A DNA stretch of 64,000 nt from Pseudomonas farris (GCF_019145235.1 NZ_JAHSTV010000004.1:1-64000), one strand, 5' to 3'. Counted from the first letter of the stretch, positions 1-9,289 are shown. Translations and numbers: made by a program. The notes: a model not told the origin generated them from the letters alone.

Positions 1-17
1 GCAAGCCCGCTCCCACA
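1..17. repeat. Partial REP element at window edge
   Basis: The first bases read as the end of a REP palindrome (gcaagcccgctcccaca), the same sequence found in about 19 other places in this window. Its partner and the start of the element lie outside the window. Confidence 0.85.
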
Positions 18-139
18 TGGAATCTGGGGGGCATACAAAACGCCTCGCAAAAAAATTGCGGCGCAGGTGATACTTTTTTTGATCTCGACTGGCTAGGGAA
101 GGAAGAACTTCTCAACCTCGTCGAAAGGGTCATCACTCC

Positions 140-2572
140 ATGTTCGTTGCACGCCCTCAGTGTTCGGATCGCTCATTGAAACTGGCTGTCCGTAGCGCGT
201 TGCTAAGCCTTGCCCTGACCGGTGTCGCTAGCCCGTTTGCCTCGGCCGCCGCGCCGGTACAACAGGATGCCACCGCCACCCGTGCCTACAACATCGCGCC
301 GGGGCCATTGGGTGCAACGTTGTCGAGATTTGCCGTCGACGCCGGCATTGCCCTGTCGTTTCAACCTTCGATGACCGAAGGCCTGACCAGCCCGGGCCTG
401 TCGGGCACTTACTCGACGCAGGAAGCGCTGAGCCGATTGCTGGCCGGCAGCGGCCTGGAAATCGTCTCGCGCAATGACGGCAGCTATACCCTGGCACCGC
501 GCCCGGCCGACAGCGCAGGCGGGTTGACCCTTGACGAAACCACCGTCAATGGCATCGACGCTCGCACCAACAGCCTGCCGCCGGTTTATCCCGGCGGTCA
601 GGTTGCGCGCGGTGGGCGCCTTGGTCTGCTGGGCAACAAGGATGTGATGGACGCGCCCTTCAGCGTCAGCAACTACACCTCGGCCCTGATGAAGGATCAG
701 CAGGCGGTCACCGTGGCGGATGTGCTGGAGCGTGACTCCTCGGTGCGTTCCACGGGCCAGACCGGTGGCATTGTCGACTCCTTCTTCATCCGTGGCTTTC
801 CGGTGGGTGAAGGCAACCTCGGTGAGTTGGCATTCGACGGCGTGTACGGCGTGGCCCCCAACTATCGGGTGTTTACCGAGTACGCCGAACGCATCGAAGT
901 GATCAAAGGCCCTGGCGCCCTGCTCTACGGCATGTCACCCAACAGCGGCGTCGGTGGCGTGATCAACGTGGTGCCCAAGCGTTCTCTCGATGACGACCTG
1001 ACCCGGTTCACCGCCAGCTATGCCATGGACTCGCAGATCGGCGGGCACATCGACGTCAGTCGGCGCTTCGGTGAGGAACGCCAGTTCGGCGTGCGCATCA
1101 ACGGCAGCACCCAGCAAGGCGACACCGCCATCGACGATCAATCCCGTGATGTCGATATCGGTTCGATCTCGCTGGATTATCAGGGTGACCGCCTGCGCAC
1201 CACCCTGGACCTGATCAGCCAGAAGGAAGAATTCGACGGAGCGTCACGGCCGTTCCTCATTGCTTCCGGCGTGGACGTTCCCTCTGCAGCCAATGGCCGG
1301 ACCAACGTCAGCCAGGACTGGGGTTGGTCCGAAACCCGTGACAAGTCCGCCCTGCTCGGTGCCGAGTACGACCTCAACGACGCCCTGACCGTGTTCGCCC
1401 ACGCCGGCGGCGGCAAGTCGGATGTCGCGCGAATGTCCGACCAGACCCCGACCATCCTCAACAGCGCTGGTGATACGCGATCGGTCCCCGGCTATTACAA
1501 ATTCGAAGTCGAGCGCTACACCGTCGATGCCGGTGCCCGCCTGCGCTTCGACACCGGCCCGATCAGCCACAGCACCACCGTGCAGGTCACCCGTTACCGT
1601 GACGAGTTGTCCAGGGGCATCAACTCCGGGCCGGCGGTTCTGTCGAACATCTATCACCCGGTCGACCGTCCGAAACCGTCGATTGCCAGCCCCGATGCGC
1701 TGAAAGTCTCCGAGACCGAACTGTCCGGTGTGGCCCTGGCCGACACCCTGTCGATGATGGACGAACGCTTGCAGGTCACCCTCGGCCTGCGCAAGCAGAA
1801 CATCAAGTCCGATAACTACAACACCGCCGGTGTGGTCACCACCTCGTACGATGAAAGCGAAACCACGCCGCTGTTCGGGGTGGTGGTCAAACCCTGGGAT
1901 CACGTTTCGTTCTACTACAACTACATCGAAGGCTTGAGCAAAGGCGACATCGCACCGGCCACGGCCTCGAACTCGGGTGAAATCTTCGCGCCTTACATCT
2001 CCCGTCAACAGGAAGTCGGGGTCAAGGTCGACTACGGTACCTTCACCTCCACACTCGCCCTGTTCCAGATCAAGAAGCCCAGCGGCGAACTGGCCAACGG
2101 CGTGTTCTCGGTGGAAGGCGAACAACGCAACCGTGGCGTGGAGTTGAACGTGTTCGGTGAAATCGCCCAGGGCACGCGGCTGCTCGGTGGCGTGACCTTG
2201 CTCGACGCCGAACTGACCAAAACCGGCACTGCCGCCAACCGTGGCAACAAACCGGTGGGCGTACCCGAGGTTCAGGCCAACCTCTGGGCCGAATGGGACA
2301 CCCCGTGGGTCGAAGGTTTGACGCTGACCAGCGGCGCGATCTACACCGGCAGCCAATACGTGAACCAGGCCAACACCCAGGAACTCGATCCATGGACCCG
2401 CTTCGATGTCGGAGCGCGTTACGCCACGCGCATCGCGGAACACCCGACCACGTTCCGGGCGACGGTGCAGAACGTATTCGATCGTGAGTACTGGTCCGGT
2501 GTCGCGTCTTACGGCGCCTTCTCCCAAGGTTCGCCGCGCACCCTGCAACTGTCGGCCACCGTCGATTTCTGA
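140..2572 (+). CDS. TonB-dependent siderophore receptor with N-terminal signalling (STN) domain
   Basis: 810 aa outer-membrane receptor for a ferric siderophore. It has a long signal peptide ending near ASAA (about residue 37), then a secretin/TonB short N-terminal domain (about 50-120, AYNIAPGPLGATLSRFA). The plug follows (about 165-280, with VIKGPGALLYGMSPNSGVGG), then a 22-strand barrel ending in the typical aromatic C-terminus (LSATVDF). An STN domain usually talks to an anti-sigma/sigma pair, but none is next to it here. The binding protein and ABC genes start 60 bp downstream on the same strand, so it probably brings in the ligand that they carry across the inner membrane. Which siderophore cannot be told from sequence. 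An AAAGGG ribosome site lies about 10 nt before the ATG. Confidence 0.93.
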   Translation: MFVARPQCSDRSLKLAVRSALLSLALTGVASPFASAAAPVQQDATATRAYNIAPGPLGATLSRFAVDAGIALSFQPSMTEGLTSPGLSGTYSTQEALSRLLAGSGLEIVSRNDGSYTLAPRPADSAGGLTLDETTVNGIDARTNSLPPVYPGGQVARGGRLGLLGNKDVMDAPFSVSNYTSALMKDQQAVTVADVLERDSSVRSTGQTGGIVDSFFIRGFPVGEGNLGELAFDGVYGVAPNYRVFTEYAERIEVIKGPGALLYGMSPNSGVGGVINVVPKRSLDDDLTRFTASYAMDSQIGGHIDVSRRFGEERQFGVRINGSTQQGDTAIDDQSRDVDIGSISLDYQGDRLRTTLDLISQKEEFDGASRPFLIASGVDVPSAANGRTNVSQDWGWSETRDKSALLGAEYDLNDALTVFAHAGGGKSDVARMSDQTPTILNSAGDTRSVPGYYKFEVERYTVDAGARLRFDTGPISHSTTVQVTRYRDELSRGINSGPAVLSNIYHPVDRPKPSIASPDALKVSETELSGVALADTLSMMDERLQVTLGLRKQNIKSDNYNTAGVVTTSYDESETTPLFGVVVKPWDHVSFYYNYIEGLSKGDIAPATASNSGEIFAPYISRQQEVGVKVDYGTFTSTLALFQIKKPSGELANGVFSVEGEQRNRGVELNVFGEIAQGTRLLGGVTLLDAELTKTGTAANRGNKPVGVPEVQANLWAEWDTPWVEGLTLTSGAIYTGSQYVNQANTQELDPWTRFDVGARYATRIAEHPTTFRATVQNVFDREYWSGVASYGAFSQGSPRTLQLSATVDF

Positions 2573-2579
2573 AAACGTT

Positions 2580-2615
2580 CAGCCCGAGCAGTGGCCTGAG
2601 CCGCTGCTCGGGCTG
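2580..2615 (+). terminator. Strong hairpin between receptor gene and ABC genes
   Basis: A perfect 12-bp stem (CAGCCCGAGCAG at 2580-2591 with CTGCTCGGGCTG at 2604-2615) follows the receptor stop by 7 bp. No T-run follows it. It is more likely a partial terminator or 3' mRNA stabiliser that sets receptor above ABC expression than a full stop. Confidence 0.6.
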
Positions 2616-2635
2616 ACCCTGTAAAGGCTTCAACC

Positions 2636-3820
2636 ATGGCATCTGTTCATCGACACAGCCACGCCTTCGTTGCCCTGCTATTGGCAGGACTGCTGGGCGT
2701 GGCGTTGTTTTTTTCACTGGCGCCGCGCAACGCGGTTGCCGCGGTTCAGGACCCTGCAGCAGTCACGGTGACCGACTTGCTGGGACGCAAGGTCAAGGTT
2801 CACCTTCCAGTCAGACGGGTGATTCTCGGTGAAGGTCGTCAGCTGTACCTGGTCGCCGCGCTGGATACGCAGAACCCGATCGAGCGCATCGTCGGTTGGC
2901 GCAAGGATTTGATCCAATCTGATCCGGACACCTACGGCGCCTACCTGCGCAAATTCCCCGACATCGCGAAGATCCCCACCTTCGGCGGCTTTGAAGACGG
3001 CACGTTCGACATCGAGCAAGCCATCTCCCAGCAGCCGGACGTGATTATTCTCAACATCGAAGCCCAACACGCCACTGAAGACGCCCGCTACATCGAGAAA
3101 CTCGACGCCCTAGGCATTCCGGTGGTTTATGTCGACTTTCGCAACAACCCGATGGACAACACCGAACCGACCATGCGCCTGTTCGGCAAGCTGTTTGGCA
3201 AGGAAGCACGCGCCGAGGCGTTCATTAATTTCCGCAACCAGCAGATCCGCCGCGTTACCGACGTCATCAAGGCCAGCCAAGCGCCGCGCCCGAATGTGTT
3301 CATCGAGCGTATCGGCGGTTACACCGATGACTGCTGCCTGAGTTTCGGCAACGAGAACTTCGGTCGTTTCGTCGAGATGGCCGGCGGCAACAACATCGCC
3401 AAAGGCATTATTCCCAGCACCTTTGGCCAGTTGAACCCTGAACAGGTGATTGTCGCCAACCCGGATCAAGTGGTCGTGACCAGCGCCAACTGGGAAGCCT
3501 TTGCGCCCAACGGCCGTTGGGTCGGTGTCGGCCCGGGTGCCGACCTCACAGAGGCCCGACGCAAACTGGCCTGGTACACCCAGCGCCCGGCGTATGCCGG
3601 GATCAAGGCTCAGGGCACCCAGGCGTTTCATGGGATCTGGCACCAGTTCTATAACAGCCCTTACCAATTCGTGGCCATCCAGCAACTCGCCAAATGGTTT
3701 CACCCGACACTGTTTGCCGACCTCGATCCCGACGCCTCGTTTCGCGAACTGCATGAGCGATTCCTGCCGGTACCGTACGAATCGGGTTACTTCGTCAGCC
3801 TGAAGGAGAGCCGTCAATGA
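2636..3820 (+). CDS. Periplasmic iron-siderophore (FecB/BtuF-type) binding protein
   Basis: 394 aa. A signal-anchor or signal peptide (hydrophobic about residues 10-35, ending AVAAV) precedes a class III periplasmic binding fold: VTVTDLLGRKVKV start, QPDVIILNIEA, and a C-terminal AIQQLAKWFHP helix typical of PF01497 proteins. It should capture the imported ferric complex in the periplasm and deliver it to the permease encoded next. It overlaps the permease gene by 4 nt (ATGA), so the two are translationally coupled. It is longer than the usual 300-330 aa, partly through an insert around residues 290-330. The ATG is preceded by AAAGG at 8 nt. Confidence 0.88.
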   Translation: MASVHRHSHAFVALLLAGLLGVALFFSLAPRNAVAAVQDPAAVTVTDLLGRKVKVHLPVRRVILGEGRQLYLVAALDTQNPIERIVGWRKDLIQSDPDTYGAYLRKFPDIAKIPTFGGFEDGTFDIEQAISQQPDVIILNIEAQHATEDARYIEKLDALGIPVVYVDFRNNPMDNTEPTMRLFGKLFGKEARAEAFINFRNQQIRRVTDVIKASQAPRPNVFIERIGGYTDDCCLSFGNENFGRFVEMAGGNNIAKGIIPSTFGQLNPEQVIVANPDQVVVTSANWEAFAPNGRWVGVGPGADLTEARRKLAWYTQRPAYAGIKAQGTQAFHGIWHQFYNSPYQFVAIQQLAKWFHPTLFADLDPDASFRELHERFLPVPYESGYFVSLKESRQ

Positions 3821-4878
3821 GCTCCTTGGGCGAAGCGCAGATCGTACAACGCGACACGTATCGTCAATTGGTGCTGCGCAAACGGCTGATCCTCGCGGCG
3901 TTGTTGGTGTTGCTGGTGTGCAGCGTGTTGCTGGATCTGGCCCTGGGCCCCGCCAGTTACAGCGTGAGCGAAGTACTCAATGCGCTGTTTTCACCGGACA
4001 CCGCGTCGGCGCAAGTGCGGGTGGTGATGTGGGAAATCCGTCTGCCGGTGGCGCTGATGGCGGTGGCGGTCGGCGCGGCGTTGTCGCTGGCCGGAGCGCA
4101 GATGCAGACCATCCTCAACAACCCCCTTGCCAGTCCTTTCACCCTCGGTATTTCTGCCGCCGCCAGTTTCGGCGCGGCCATGGGCCTGGCCTTCGGCGTG
4201 GCGCTGTTCCCGTTGGCGGCGCAGTACATGGTGCCGGTGAATGCCTTCATCATGGCGATGCTTTCCGCGCTGCTGATCCATTTCCTGAGCATGCGCCGTG
4301 GCGTGACGGCGGAAACCATCGTGCTGCTCGGCATTGCGCTGGTGTTCACCTTTAATGCGCTGCTGGCGCTGGTGCAGTTTTTTGCCACCGAACAAGCCGT
4401 CGCGGCGGTGGTGTTCTGGACCATGGGCAGTTTGACCAAAGCCACCTGGCCGAAACTCGGGGTGATTTGCCTGGTGATCCTGATCACCCTGCCGATTTTC
4501 GCCAAACGTGCCTGGGCTTTGACCGCCCTGCGCCTGGGCGATGACAAGGCCGCGAGTTTCGGGATCAACGTGCGCAGCCTGCGCTTTCAGACGCTGATCA
4601 TGGTCAGCCTGCTCGCCTCGTTTCCGGTGGCGTTTGTCGGCACCATCGGCTTTATCGGCCTGGTCGGACCGCACATTGCGCGGATGCTGATCGGCGAAGA
4701 TCAACGGTTCTTTCTACCCGCCTCGCTGCTGACCGGCTCGCTGATTCTGTCCGCCAGTTCAGTGGTCAGTAAAACCCTGATCCCGGGCGCGATATTTCCC
4801 ATTGGCGTGGTCACCTCGCTGATCGGCGTGCCGTTCTTCATATCTCTGATTCTCAGCGGGAAGAAAAACTCATGGTGA
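3817..4878 (+). CDS. FecCD-family ABC permease
   Basis: 353 aa, about ten hydrophobic segments. FecCD hallmarks include the LAGAQMQTILNNPLASPFTLGIS region near residue 90 and a coupling-helix region ending GFIGLVGPHIARMLIG near 275. Iron-siderophore or vitamin B12 importers use such permeases as homodimers or heterodimers. Only one permease gene is present, so a homodimer is expected. It overlaps its neighbours on both sides (4 nt and 7 nt), showing a tight operon. Confidence 0.94.
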   Translation: MSSLGEAQIVQRDTYRQLVLRKRLILAALLVLLVCSVLLDLALGPASYSVSEVLNALFSPDTASAQVRVVMWEIRLPVALMAVAVGAALSLAGAQMQTILNNPLASPFTLGISAAASFGAAMGLAFGVALFPLAAQYMVPVNAFIMAMLSALLIHFLSMRRGVTAETIVLLGIALVFTFNALLALVQFFATEQAVAAVVFWTMGSLTKATWPKLGVICLVILITLPIFAKRAWALTALRLGDDKAASFGINVRSLRFQTLIMVSLLASFPVAFVGTIGFIGLVGPHIARMLIGEDQRFFLPASLLTGSLILSASSVVSKTLIPGAIFPIGVVTSLIGVPFFISLILSGKKNSW

Positions 4879-5627
4879 AGATCCAGCTTGAGAACCTCGG
4901 CGCCCGCTACGGCCAGCGCGAGATCATTTGCGGCGTGACCACCTCGACCTTCACCGGTGGCCAGGTGGTCGCCGTGGTCGGGCCGAACGCGGCGGGCAAG
5001 TCGACCCTGTTCAAGCGCATGGCCGGGCTGATCGATGGGCCAGGTCAAGTCATTCTGCAAGACTCGAAAAAAGGCTCACGAGGCATCAGCTACATGCCCC
5101 AAGGCCTGAATGCCAGCGCCCGCCTGACGGTTTACGAGTCAGTATTGCTGGCGCGCAAACAGCTAACGCCTGGCTGGGTCGTGCACGACGACGAGTTGAG
5201 ATTGGTGGACGAAATCCTCGGCGCGCTGGGGATCACCGACCTGTCCTTTCGCAACCTCGGCGAACTCAGCGGCGGCCAGCAACAGCTGGTGTCGATTGCG
5301 CAAACCCTGGTGCGCGAGCCGGAAATCTTGCTGATGGACGAGCCGACCAGCGCCCTCGACATGCATCGACAGGTGCAAGTGCTGAACTTCATGCGTGCTC
5401 TGGCGCGTAAACGCGAGGTGATCGTGTTCATCGCGATCCACGACCTGAATCAGGCCCTGCGCTTCGCCGATCAGGTGCTGGTCATCGCCAACGGTACCAG
5501 CCACGGCAGCGGGCCCAGCGATGAGGTGATCACTGAGCAGATGCTGCGCGAGGTCTACAAGGTCGAAGCGCGGATCGAGAAATGCAGCCGTGCCCAGAGC
5601 CACATTCTGATCGACGATATCGTCTGA
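4872..5627 (+). CDS. ABC transporter ATPase for iron-siderophore import
   Basis: 251 aa nucleotide-binding subunit. Walker A is GPNAAGKST (about residue 37-45), the signature motif LSGGQQQ (about 134) and Walker [13 protein letters not shown] (about 155), followed by the H-loop histidine in IAIHDLNQA. The sequence matches the FepC/FhuC type. It is the last gene of the receptor-binding protein-permease-ATPase set and ends only 9 bp from the convergent recombinase gene. Confidence 0.94.
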   Translation: MVKIQLENLGARYGQREIICGVTTSTFTGGQVVAVVGPNAAGKSTLFKRMAGLIDGPGQVILQDSKKGSRGISYMPQGLNASARLTVYESVLLARKQLTPGWVVHDDELRLVDEILGALGITDLSFRNLGELSGGQQQLVSIAQTLVREPEILLMDEPTSALDMHRQVQVLNFMRALARKREVIVFIAIHDLNQALRFADQVLVIANGTSHGSGPSDEVITEQMLREVYKVEARIEKCSRAQSHILIDDIV

Positions 5628-5636
5628 AACCCGACG

Positions 5637-6575
5637 TCAAAGGTCGAAGCGGTCCACTGCCCGACGGCGTTCATTGTCGTCGCGCACATCGTAATTGGCG
5701 GTGGTCTGGATGTTGCTGTGATGGGCCAGTTTCTGCGCAATCGACAGATCGTGCTCTTCAATCACGCGGGTAATGAACGACCGTCGGAAATCATGCGGCA
5801 TGATTTTCACCCCGACCTGTGCGCCGCGTTGCCGGGCAATGTAGTAGATCGCATGTTTGGTGATGCGCTCGCGGGTAATGTGGCTGCCACGGCGGATGCG
5901 GTTGAACAGGAACGGATCGTCCGTCTCGCCCTCCTTTAACTGCGAACGCCGCAACTCCAGCCACGCATCCAGTTTGGCGAAGGCCCAGGCTGGCGCGTAC
6001 TTGATCAGCTGTTTGTTGCCCTTGGCGGTGACGCACAAGCTGCGCTCGGTGAAATCCACCTGGGCGAGATCGAGATTCACCGATTCCGATTTGCGCATCC
6101 CCGAACCGTACAGAATCCCGATGATGGCAGCGTCCCGTAGCCCTTGTGGCCGTGGATCGGCGGCGCAGACCTCCATCAAGTCTCGAATCAAGGTGCGCTT
6201 GAGGTTGCGCCCCTGGGGCAGTCGCGTGCCGGCAATGCCTTTGACCGAACGCATTTTCAGCAAGTGCTCCTGACTGATCAGGCTCATGCGCCACGCTTCG
6301 TTCATCACCCCTCGCACCGCGTTAACGTAGAGCGATGAGGTGTTCGGCGCGTAGCCGTCTTCGCGCAAGGTCGCCACCAGCGCAATGACATCCTCGGGTT
6401 GCAGCTCGTGCCAGGGAATCTCTTCGATGTTCATGTCTTCGAAGTCCAGACGGTCAGCGGCGTCCTGCAACACATAACGCATGGTCAACTGGCTGGACGG
6501 CGCCAGACGCGCCAGATACAGGGTCAACGGGTTGGCTTTTGAAACGATGGATTCAGTAGTAGGTAAGTCAATCAA
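5637..6575 (-). CDS. Tyrosine recombinase / site-specific integrase
   Basis: About 312 aa from a TTG at 6575 (AAGG 7-8 nt upstream). An ATG at 6617 is an alternative but has no spaced ribosome site. It has an N-terminal SAM-like core-binding domain (about 1-100) and a catalytic domain with the family residues: Arg in YGSGMRKSE, HDFRRS (HxxR), LAHHSN and the nucleophile Tyr in TTANYDV. All active-site residues are present, so it looks functional. It has no excisionase, phage genes or tRNA beside it. It sits exactly where the arn operon is broken, so it may have taken part in the rearrangement, or it may just mark an insertion spot. Confidence 0.9.
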   Translation of the reverse strand: MIDLPTTESIVSKANPLTLYLARLAPSSQLTMRYVLQDAADRLDFEDMNIEEIPWHELQPEDVIALVATLREDGYAPNTSSLYVNAVRGVMNEAWRMSLISQEHLLKMRSVKGIAGTRLPQGRNLKRTLIRDLMEVCAADPRPQGLRDAAIIGILYGSGMRKSESVNLDLAQVDFTERSLCVTAKGNKQLIKYAPAWAFAKLDAWLELRRSQLKEGETDDPFLFNRIRRGSHITRERITKHAIYYIARQRGAQVGVKIMPHDFRRSFITRVIEEHDLSIAQKLAHHSNIQTTANYDVRDDNERRRAVDRFDL

Positions 6576-6757
6576 TGAAACGGCCTTGAAATGAATAAAT
6601 ACGCAGGCTCCCGTCATCCTTTGAGCCCGCCGGGCCGTCACGCTGCCGACCATGGACTGGAAAGTCAATGGTGGCTTCTTGGGTTGTCGGCGAAACCAGG
6701 CATCGCCAATACCGAACGTCTGCTTGACTGGAAACAACACGATAGACGAATTGAAAC

Positions 6758-6883
6758 ATGACCCGGCCTATCCTGACTCAGCAACCGTGGCTGCTCGAAG
6801 TCCACCAGCGACTGCCCAAGGATGGCAAACGTTATGAACAAGGCAATCTGATGATGCTGATTTTGCCTCAGGAGGCATCATGA
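6758..6883 (+). pseudogene. arnT: Probable 3' remnant of arnT
   Basis: 41-codon reading frame that stops with an ATGA overlap into arnE, as expected for the last codons of the gene preceding arnE in an arn operon. An in-frame TGA stands at 6752-6754 and a TAG at 6743-6745, so the frame cannot extend upstream. A full ArnT (4-amino-4-deoxy-L-arabinose transferase) is about 550 aa, so at most the C-terminal tail is left. Identification rests on position, coupling and a tail-like composition, not on a confirmed alignment. It could still be translated as a leader peptide coupled to arnE. Confidence 0.55.
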
Positions 6884-7224
6884 GCCTGCTGCTCGTATTG
6901 GCTGCCTGCCTGCTGACCTGCCTGGGCCAAATCGCCCAGAAGTACGCCGTGGAAAGCTGGCGCGGCAAGACGTCGGGCTGGGGCGAGAAACTGCGCTCGC
7001 CGTGGCTGTGGCTGGCGCTCGCCGCTCTGGGATTGGGCTTGCTGGTCTGGCTGCTGGTGTTGCAGCGCCTCGAAGTCGGCGTCGCCTATCCGATGCTCAG
7101 CCTGAATTTCGTGTTGATCACGCTGGTCGCCCGCTTCATCTTCCACGAAACCATCGACCGCCGTCACTGGCTGGGCGTTGCGCTGGTGATCGCTGGTGTG
7201 GCCTTGCTGGGGCAACACGCATGA
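6880..7224 (+). CDS. arnE: ArnE, undecaprenyl-phosphate-aminoarabinose flippase subunit
   Basis: 114 aa, four predicted membrane helices, small multidrug resistance/EamA-like fold ([12 protein letters not shown] near the start, [17 protein letters not shown] in the third helix). With ArnF it flips undecaprenyl-phosphate-L-Ara4N to the periplasmic face of the inner membrane for lipid A modification and polymyxin resistance. It starts inside the stop of the arnT scrap (ATGA) and is followed by arnF with a 4-nt overlap. The genes that make and transfer L-Ara4N (arnB, C, A, D, T) are not upstream, so unless they lie elsewhere the flippase has no substrate. Confidence 0.9.
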   Translation: MSLLLVLAACLLTCLGQIAQKYAVESWRGKTSGWGEKLRSPWLWLALAALGLGLLVWLLVLQRLEVGVAYPMLSLNFVLITLVARFIFHETIDRRHWLGVALVIAGVALLGQHA

Positions 7225-7634
7225 GCCTGCGTCGCGGACTTGCCTTCGCCCTGGGCAGCGTGCTGCTGGGTAGTGCCGCGCAGTTGGGCATGCGCTGGAG
7301 CATGACTCGCCTGCCCCATCCCGAACAGTTAATAAGCGCCTTGAGCAACGGCAGCGTCGATGCGTCCGCCGTGGCCGTCGTGCTGGCCGCCATCCTTGCC
7401 TATGCCGTGTCGATTTTCACCTGGCTCGCCGCCCTGCGGGATTTGCCCCTGGGTCGGGCCTATTCGCTGCTGAGCATCAGCTACGCGCTGGTGTACGTGC
7501 TGGCCGCCAGCCTGCCGCTGTTCAACGAAACCTTCAGCCTTTCGAAAACCCTGGGGGTGGCGCTGGTCATCCTCGGTGTCATCACCATCAACTCTCGACC
7601 TGCTCGCGCGCCCACTCTCAGGAGAGCTCCATGA
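7221..7634 (+). CDS. arnF: ArnF, undecaprenyl-phosphate-aminoarabinose flippase subunit
   Basis: 137 aa from the ATG at 7221 that overlaps the arnE stop. It has four membrane helices and the EamA-like motif [19 protein letters not shown]. It is the partner of ArnE in the inner-membrane flippase. The longer open frame upstream of 7221 is arnE sequence in another frame. A 4-nt overlap leads into ugd, so arnE-arnF-ugd are still one transcription unit even though the front of the operon is gone. Confidence 0.9.
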   Translation: MSLRRGLAFALGSVLLGSAAQLGMRWSMTRLPHPEQLISALSNGSVDASAVAVVLAAILAYAVSIFTWLAALRDLPLGRAYSLLSISYALVYVLAASLPLFNETFSLSKTLGVALVILGVITINSRPARAPTLRRAP

Positions 7635-9010
7635 AAATCAGTGTATTTGGCAGCGGTTATGTTGGCCTGGTGCAAGCCGCCGTCCTGGCTGAAGTCGGCC
7701 ACGACGTGGTGTGCATGGACATTGACGAGAACAAAGTCGCGTTGCTGCAACAGGGCCACGTCAGCATCTTCGAACCGGGGCTGGCCAGCCTGGTGCGTGA
7801 GAGCCTGGAGGCCAAACGGCTGCAGTTCACCACCGACGAAAAATTCGCGGTGCAACATGGCCAGGTGTTGTTCATCGCCGTCGGCACGCCGTCCCGGGAG
7901 GATGGTTCGGCGGACCTGTGCCACGTGTTGTCGGTGGGTGAAGCCGTGGCGCGTCACCGTGAACAACCGGTGATTCTGGTGGAGAAATCCACGGTGCCGG
8001 TGGGCACGGGCGATACCCTGCGCGCGCATATCGAAAAGTGCCTGCTCAAGGTCGGTCGGCTGTTGCAGTTCGATATCGTCTCCAACCCCGAGTTTCTCAA
8101 GGAAGGTTCGGCCGTGGCCGATTGCCGGCGCCCGGACCGTATTGTCATCGGCTGTGAACGCGATGACGTGCGCGACGTGATGCGCGACCTCTACGCCCCA
8201 TTCAACCGCAACCATGACCGCATCATGTTCATGGACCTGCGCAGCGCCGAACTGACCAAATACGCCGCCAACTGCATGCTGGCGACCAAGATCAGTTTCA
8301 TCAACCAGATTGCCGAGCTGGCCGAACACTTGGGCGCCGACATCGAATCGGTGCGGCTGGGCATCGGTGCCGATTCGCGCATCGGTTATCACTTCATCTA
8401 TCCCGGCTGCGGTTACGGTGGCTCGTGTTTCCCCAAGGACATGCGCGCGCTGATTCACAGTGCCGAAGCGGCCCATTGCTCCAGCGACCTGTTGCAAGCG
8501 GTGGAAGCCATCAACCAGCGGCAGAAACACAAACTGTTCGAACGCATCAACGCCTTCTACAAAGGCGATTTGCGCGGCAGAACCTTCGCCGTGTGGGGCC
8601 TGGCCTTCAAACCCAACACCGATGACATGCGCGACGCGCCGAGCCGGGTGCTGCTGGAATCATTGTGGGCCGCCGGGGCTCATGTGCGGGCGTTCGACCC
8701 GGAAGCCATGCAGGAAACCCAACACCTTTACCCTGATGAATCTAAGCTGATGCTTATGGGCACACCAGAATCGGTTCTTGCCGGGGCCGACGCCTTGATC
8801 ATCTGCACCGAATGGCAGCAGTTCAAGGCGCCGGACTTCAACCTGATCCAGCAACGGCTTAACGCACCCGTGATCTTCGACGGGCGCAACCTGTACGACG
8901 CCGAACGCCTGGCCCGCAGCGGTTTCCTGTACTTCCCGATGGGCCGCGGTGAATCGCGTAACCTGCCGATTCCCCATCAGCAATGGCCAGCGGCCTCGGT
9001 CGTGGCCTGA
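7631..9010 (+). CDS. ugd: UDP-glucose 6-dehydrogenase
   Basis: 459 aa. Oxidises UDP-glucose twice to UDP-glucuronate with NAD+, the precursor for L-Ara4N and some exopolysaccharides. It has an N-terminal Rossmann site ([10 protein letters not shown]), the catalytic Cys in [13 protein letters not shown] (about residue 260), and a C-terminal UDP-binding domain. The ribosome site GGAGAG lies 5 nt before the ATG. It is the usual last gene of Pseudomonas arn operons (pmrE position). It can serve other polymers, which may be why it survives here. Confidence 0.93.
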   Translation: MKISVFGSGYVGLVQAAVLAEVGHDVVCMDIDENKVALLQQGHVSIFEPGLASLVRESLEAKRLQFTTDEKFAVQHGQVLFIAVGTPSREDGSADLCHVLSVGEAVARHREQPVILVEKSTVPVGTGDTLRAHIEKCLLKVGRLLQFDIVSNPEFLKEGSAVADCRRPDRIVIGCERDDVRDVMRDLYAPFNRNHDRIMFMDLRSAELTKYAANCMLATKISFINQIAELAEHLGADIESVRLGIGADSRIGYHFIYPGCGYGGSCFPKDMRALIHSAEAAHCSSDLLQAVEAINQRQKHKLFERINAFYKGDLRGRTFAVWGLAFKPNTDDMRDAPSRVLLESLWAAGAHVRAFDPEAMQETQHLYPDESKLMLMGTPESVLAGADALIICTEWQQFKAPDFNLIQQRLNAPVIFDGRNLYDAERLARSGFLYFPMGRGESRNLPIPHQQWPAASVVA

Positions 9011-9021
9011 CGCGCCGCTAA

Positions 9022-9095
9022 CTGCCGAAGGCCGCGATCTTTCGCGGCTTTGAAGTTGCTGAAGATCAAGATCAAAAGATCGCAGCCTGCGGCAG
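9022..9095. repeat. Imperfect palindromic repeat, copy 1 (non-REP family)
   Basis: Starts ctgccgaaggc and ends with the near-complement gcctgcggcag. The core is gaagatcaagatcaaaagat. It shares this core with 9197-9289 and differs from the GTGGGAGCGGG REP family. It is one of two extragenic repeats filling the 332-bp gap between ugd and the LysR gene. Confidence 0.75.
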
Positions 9096-9123
9096 TTCCT
9101 ACATAAAGCTCGGTGTACGCAGG

Positions 9124-9144
9124 CCTTGTAGCAGTTGCCGAAGG
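9124..9144. repeat. Half copy of the same repeat
   Basis: The stretch around ttgtagcagttgccgaaggc resembles the left end of the flanking copies (ttgtaggagctgccgaaggc at 9195-9214) but lacks the core and right arm. It is probably a degenerate piece. Confidence 0.5.
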
Positions 9145-9196
9145 CTACGTCGCCGGTATTTCGATCAAACGATTACCTGGCGCCGCACCATGCCCT

Positions 9197-9289
9197 TGTA
9201 GGAGCTGCCGAAGGCTGCGATCTTTTGGCGGCTTCGAAGTTGCCGAAGATCAAGATCAAAAGACCGCCGTCTGCGGCAGCTCCGACATA
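9197..9289. repeat. Imperfect palindromic repeat, copy 2
   Basis: A second, fuller copy of the element at 9022-9095. The outer arms gtaggagctgccg and cggcagctccgac pair, and the core gaagatcaagatcaaaaga is identical. Folding as a long hairpin could end or stabilise the ugd transcript. Confidence 0.75.

Noticed and set aside
1..139. Fur box upstream of the siderophore receptor
   Set aside because: AT-rich runs exist, but nothing close to the 19-bp GATAATGATAATCATTATC pattern was found.
1244..2548. 434-residue open frame on the minus strand inside the receptor gene
   Set aside because: It lies fully opposite a clear TonB receptor gene. The composition is that of a high-GC antisense shadow and no motif is seen.
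5637..6575. Prophage or integrative element around the recombinase
   Set aside because: No phage, conjugation or cargo genes, no tRNA and no direct repeats recognised; flanks are ordinary metabolic genes.
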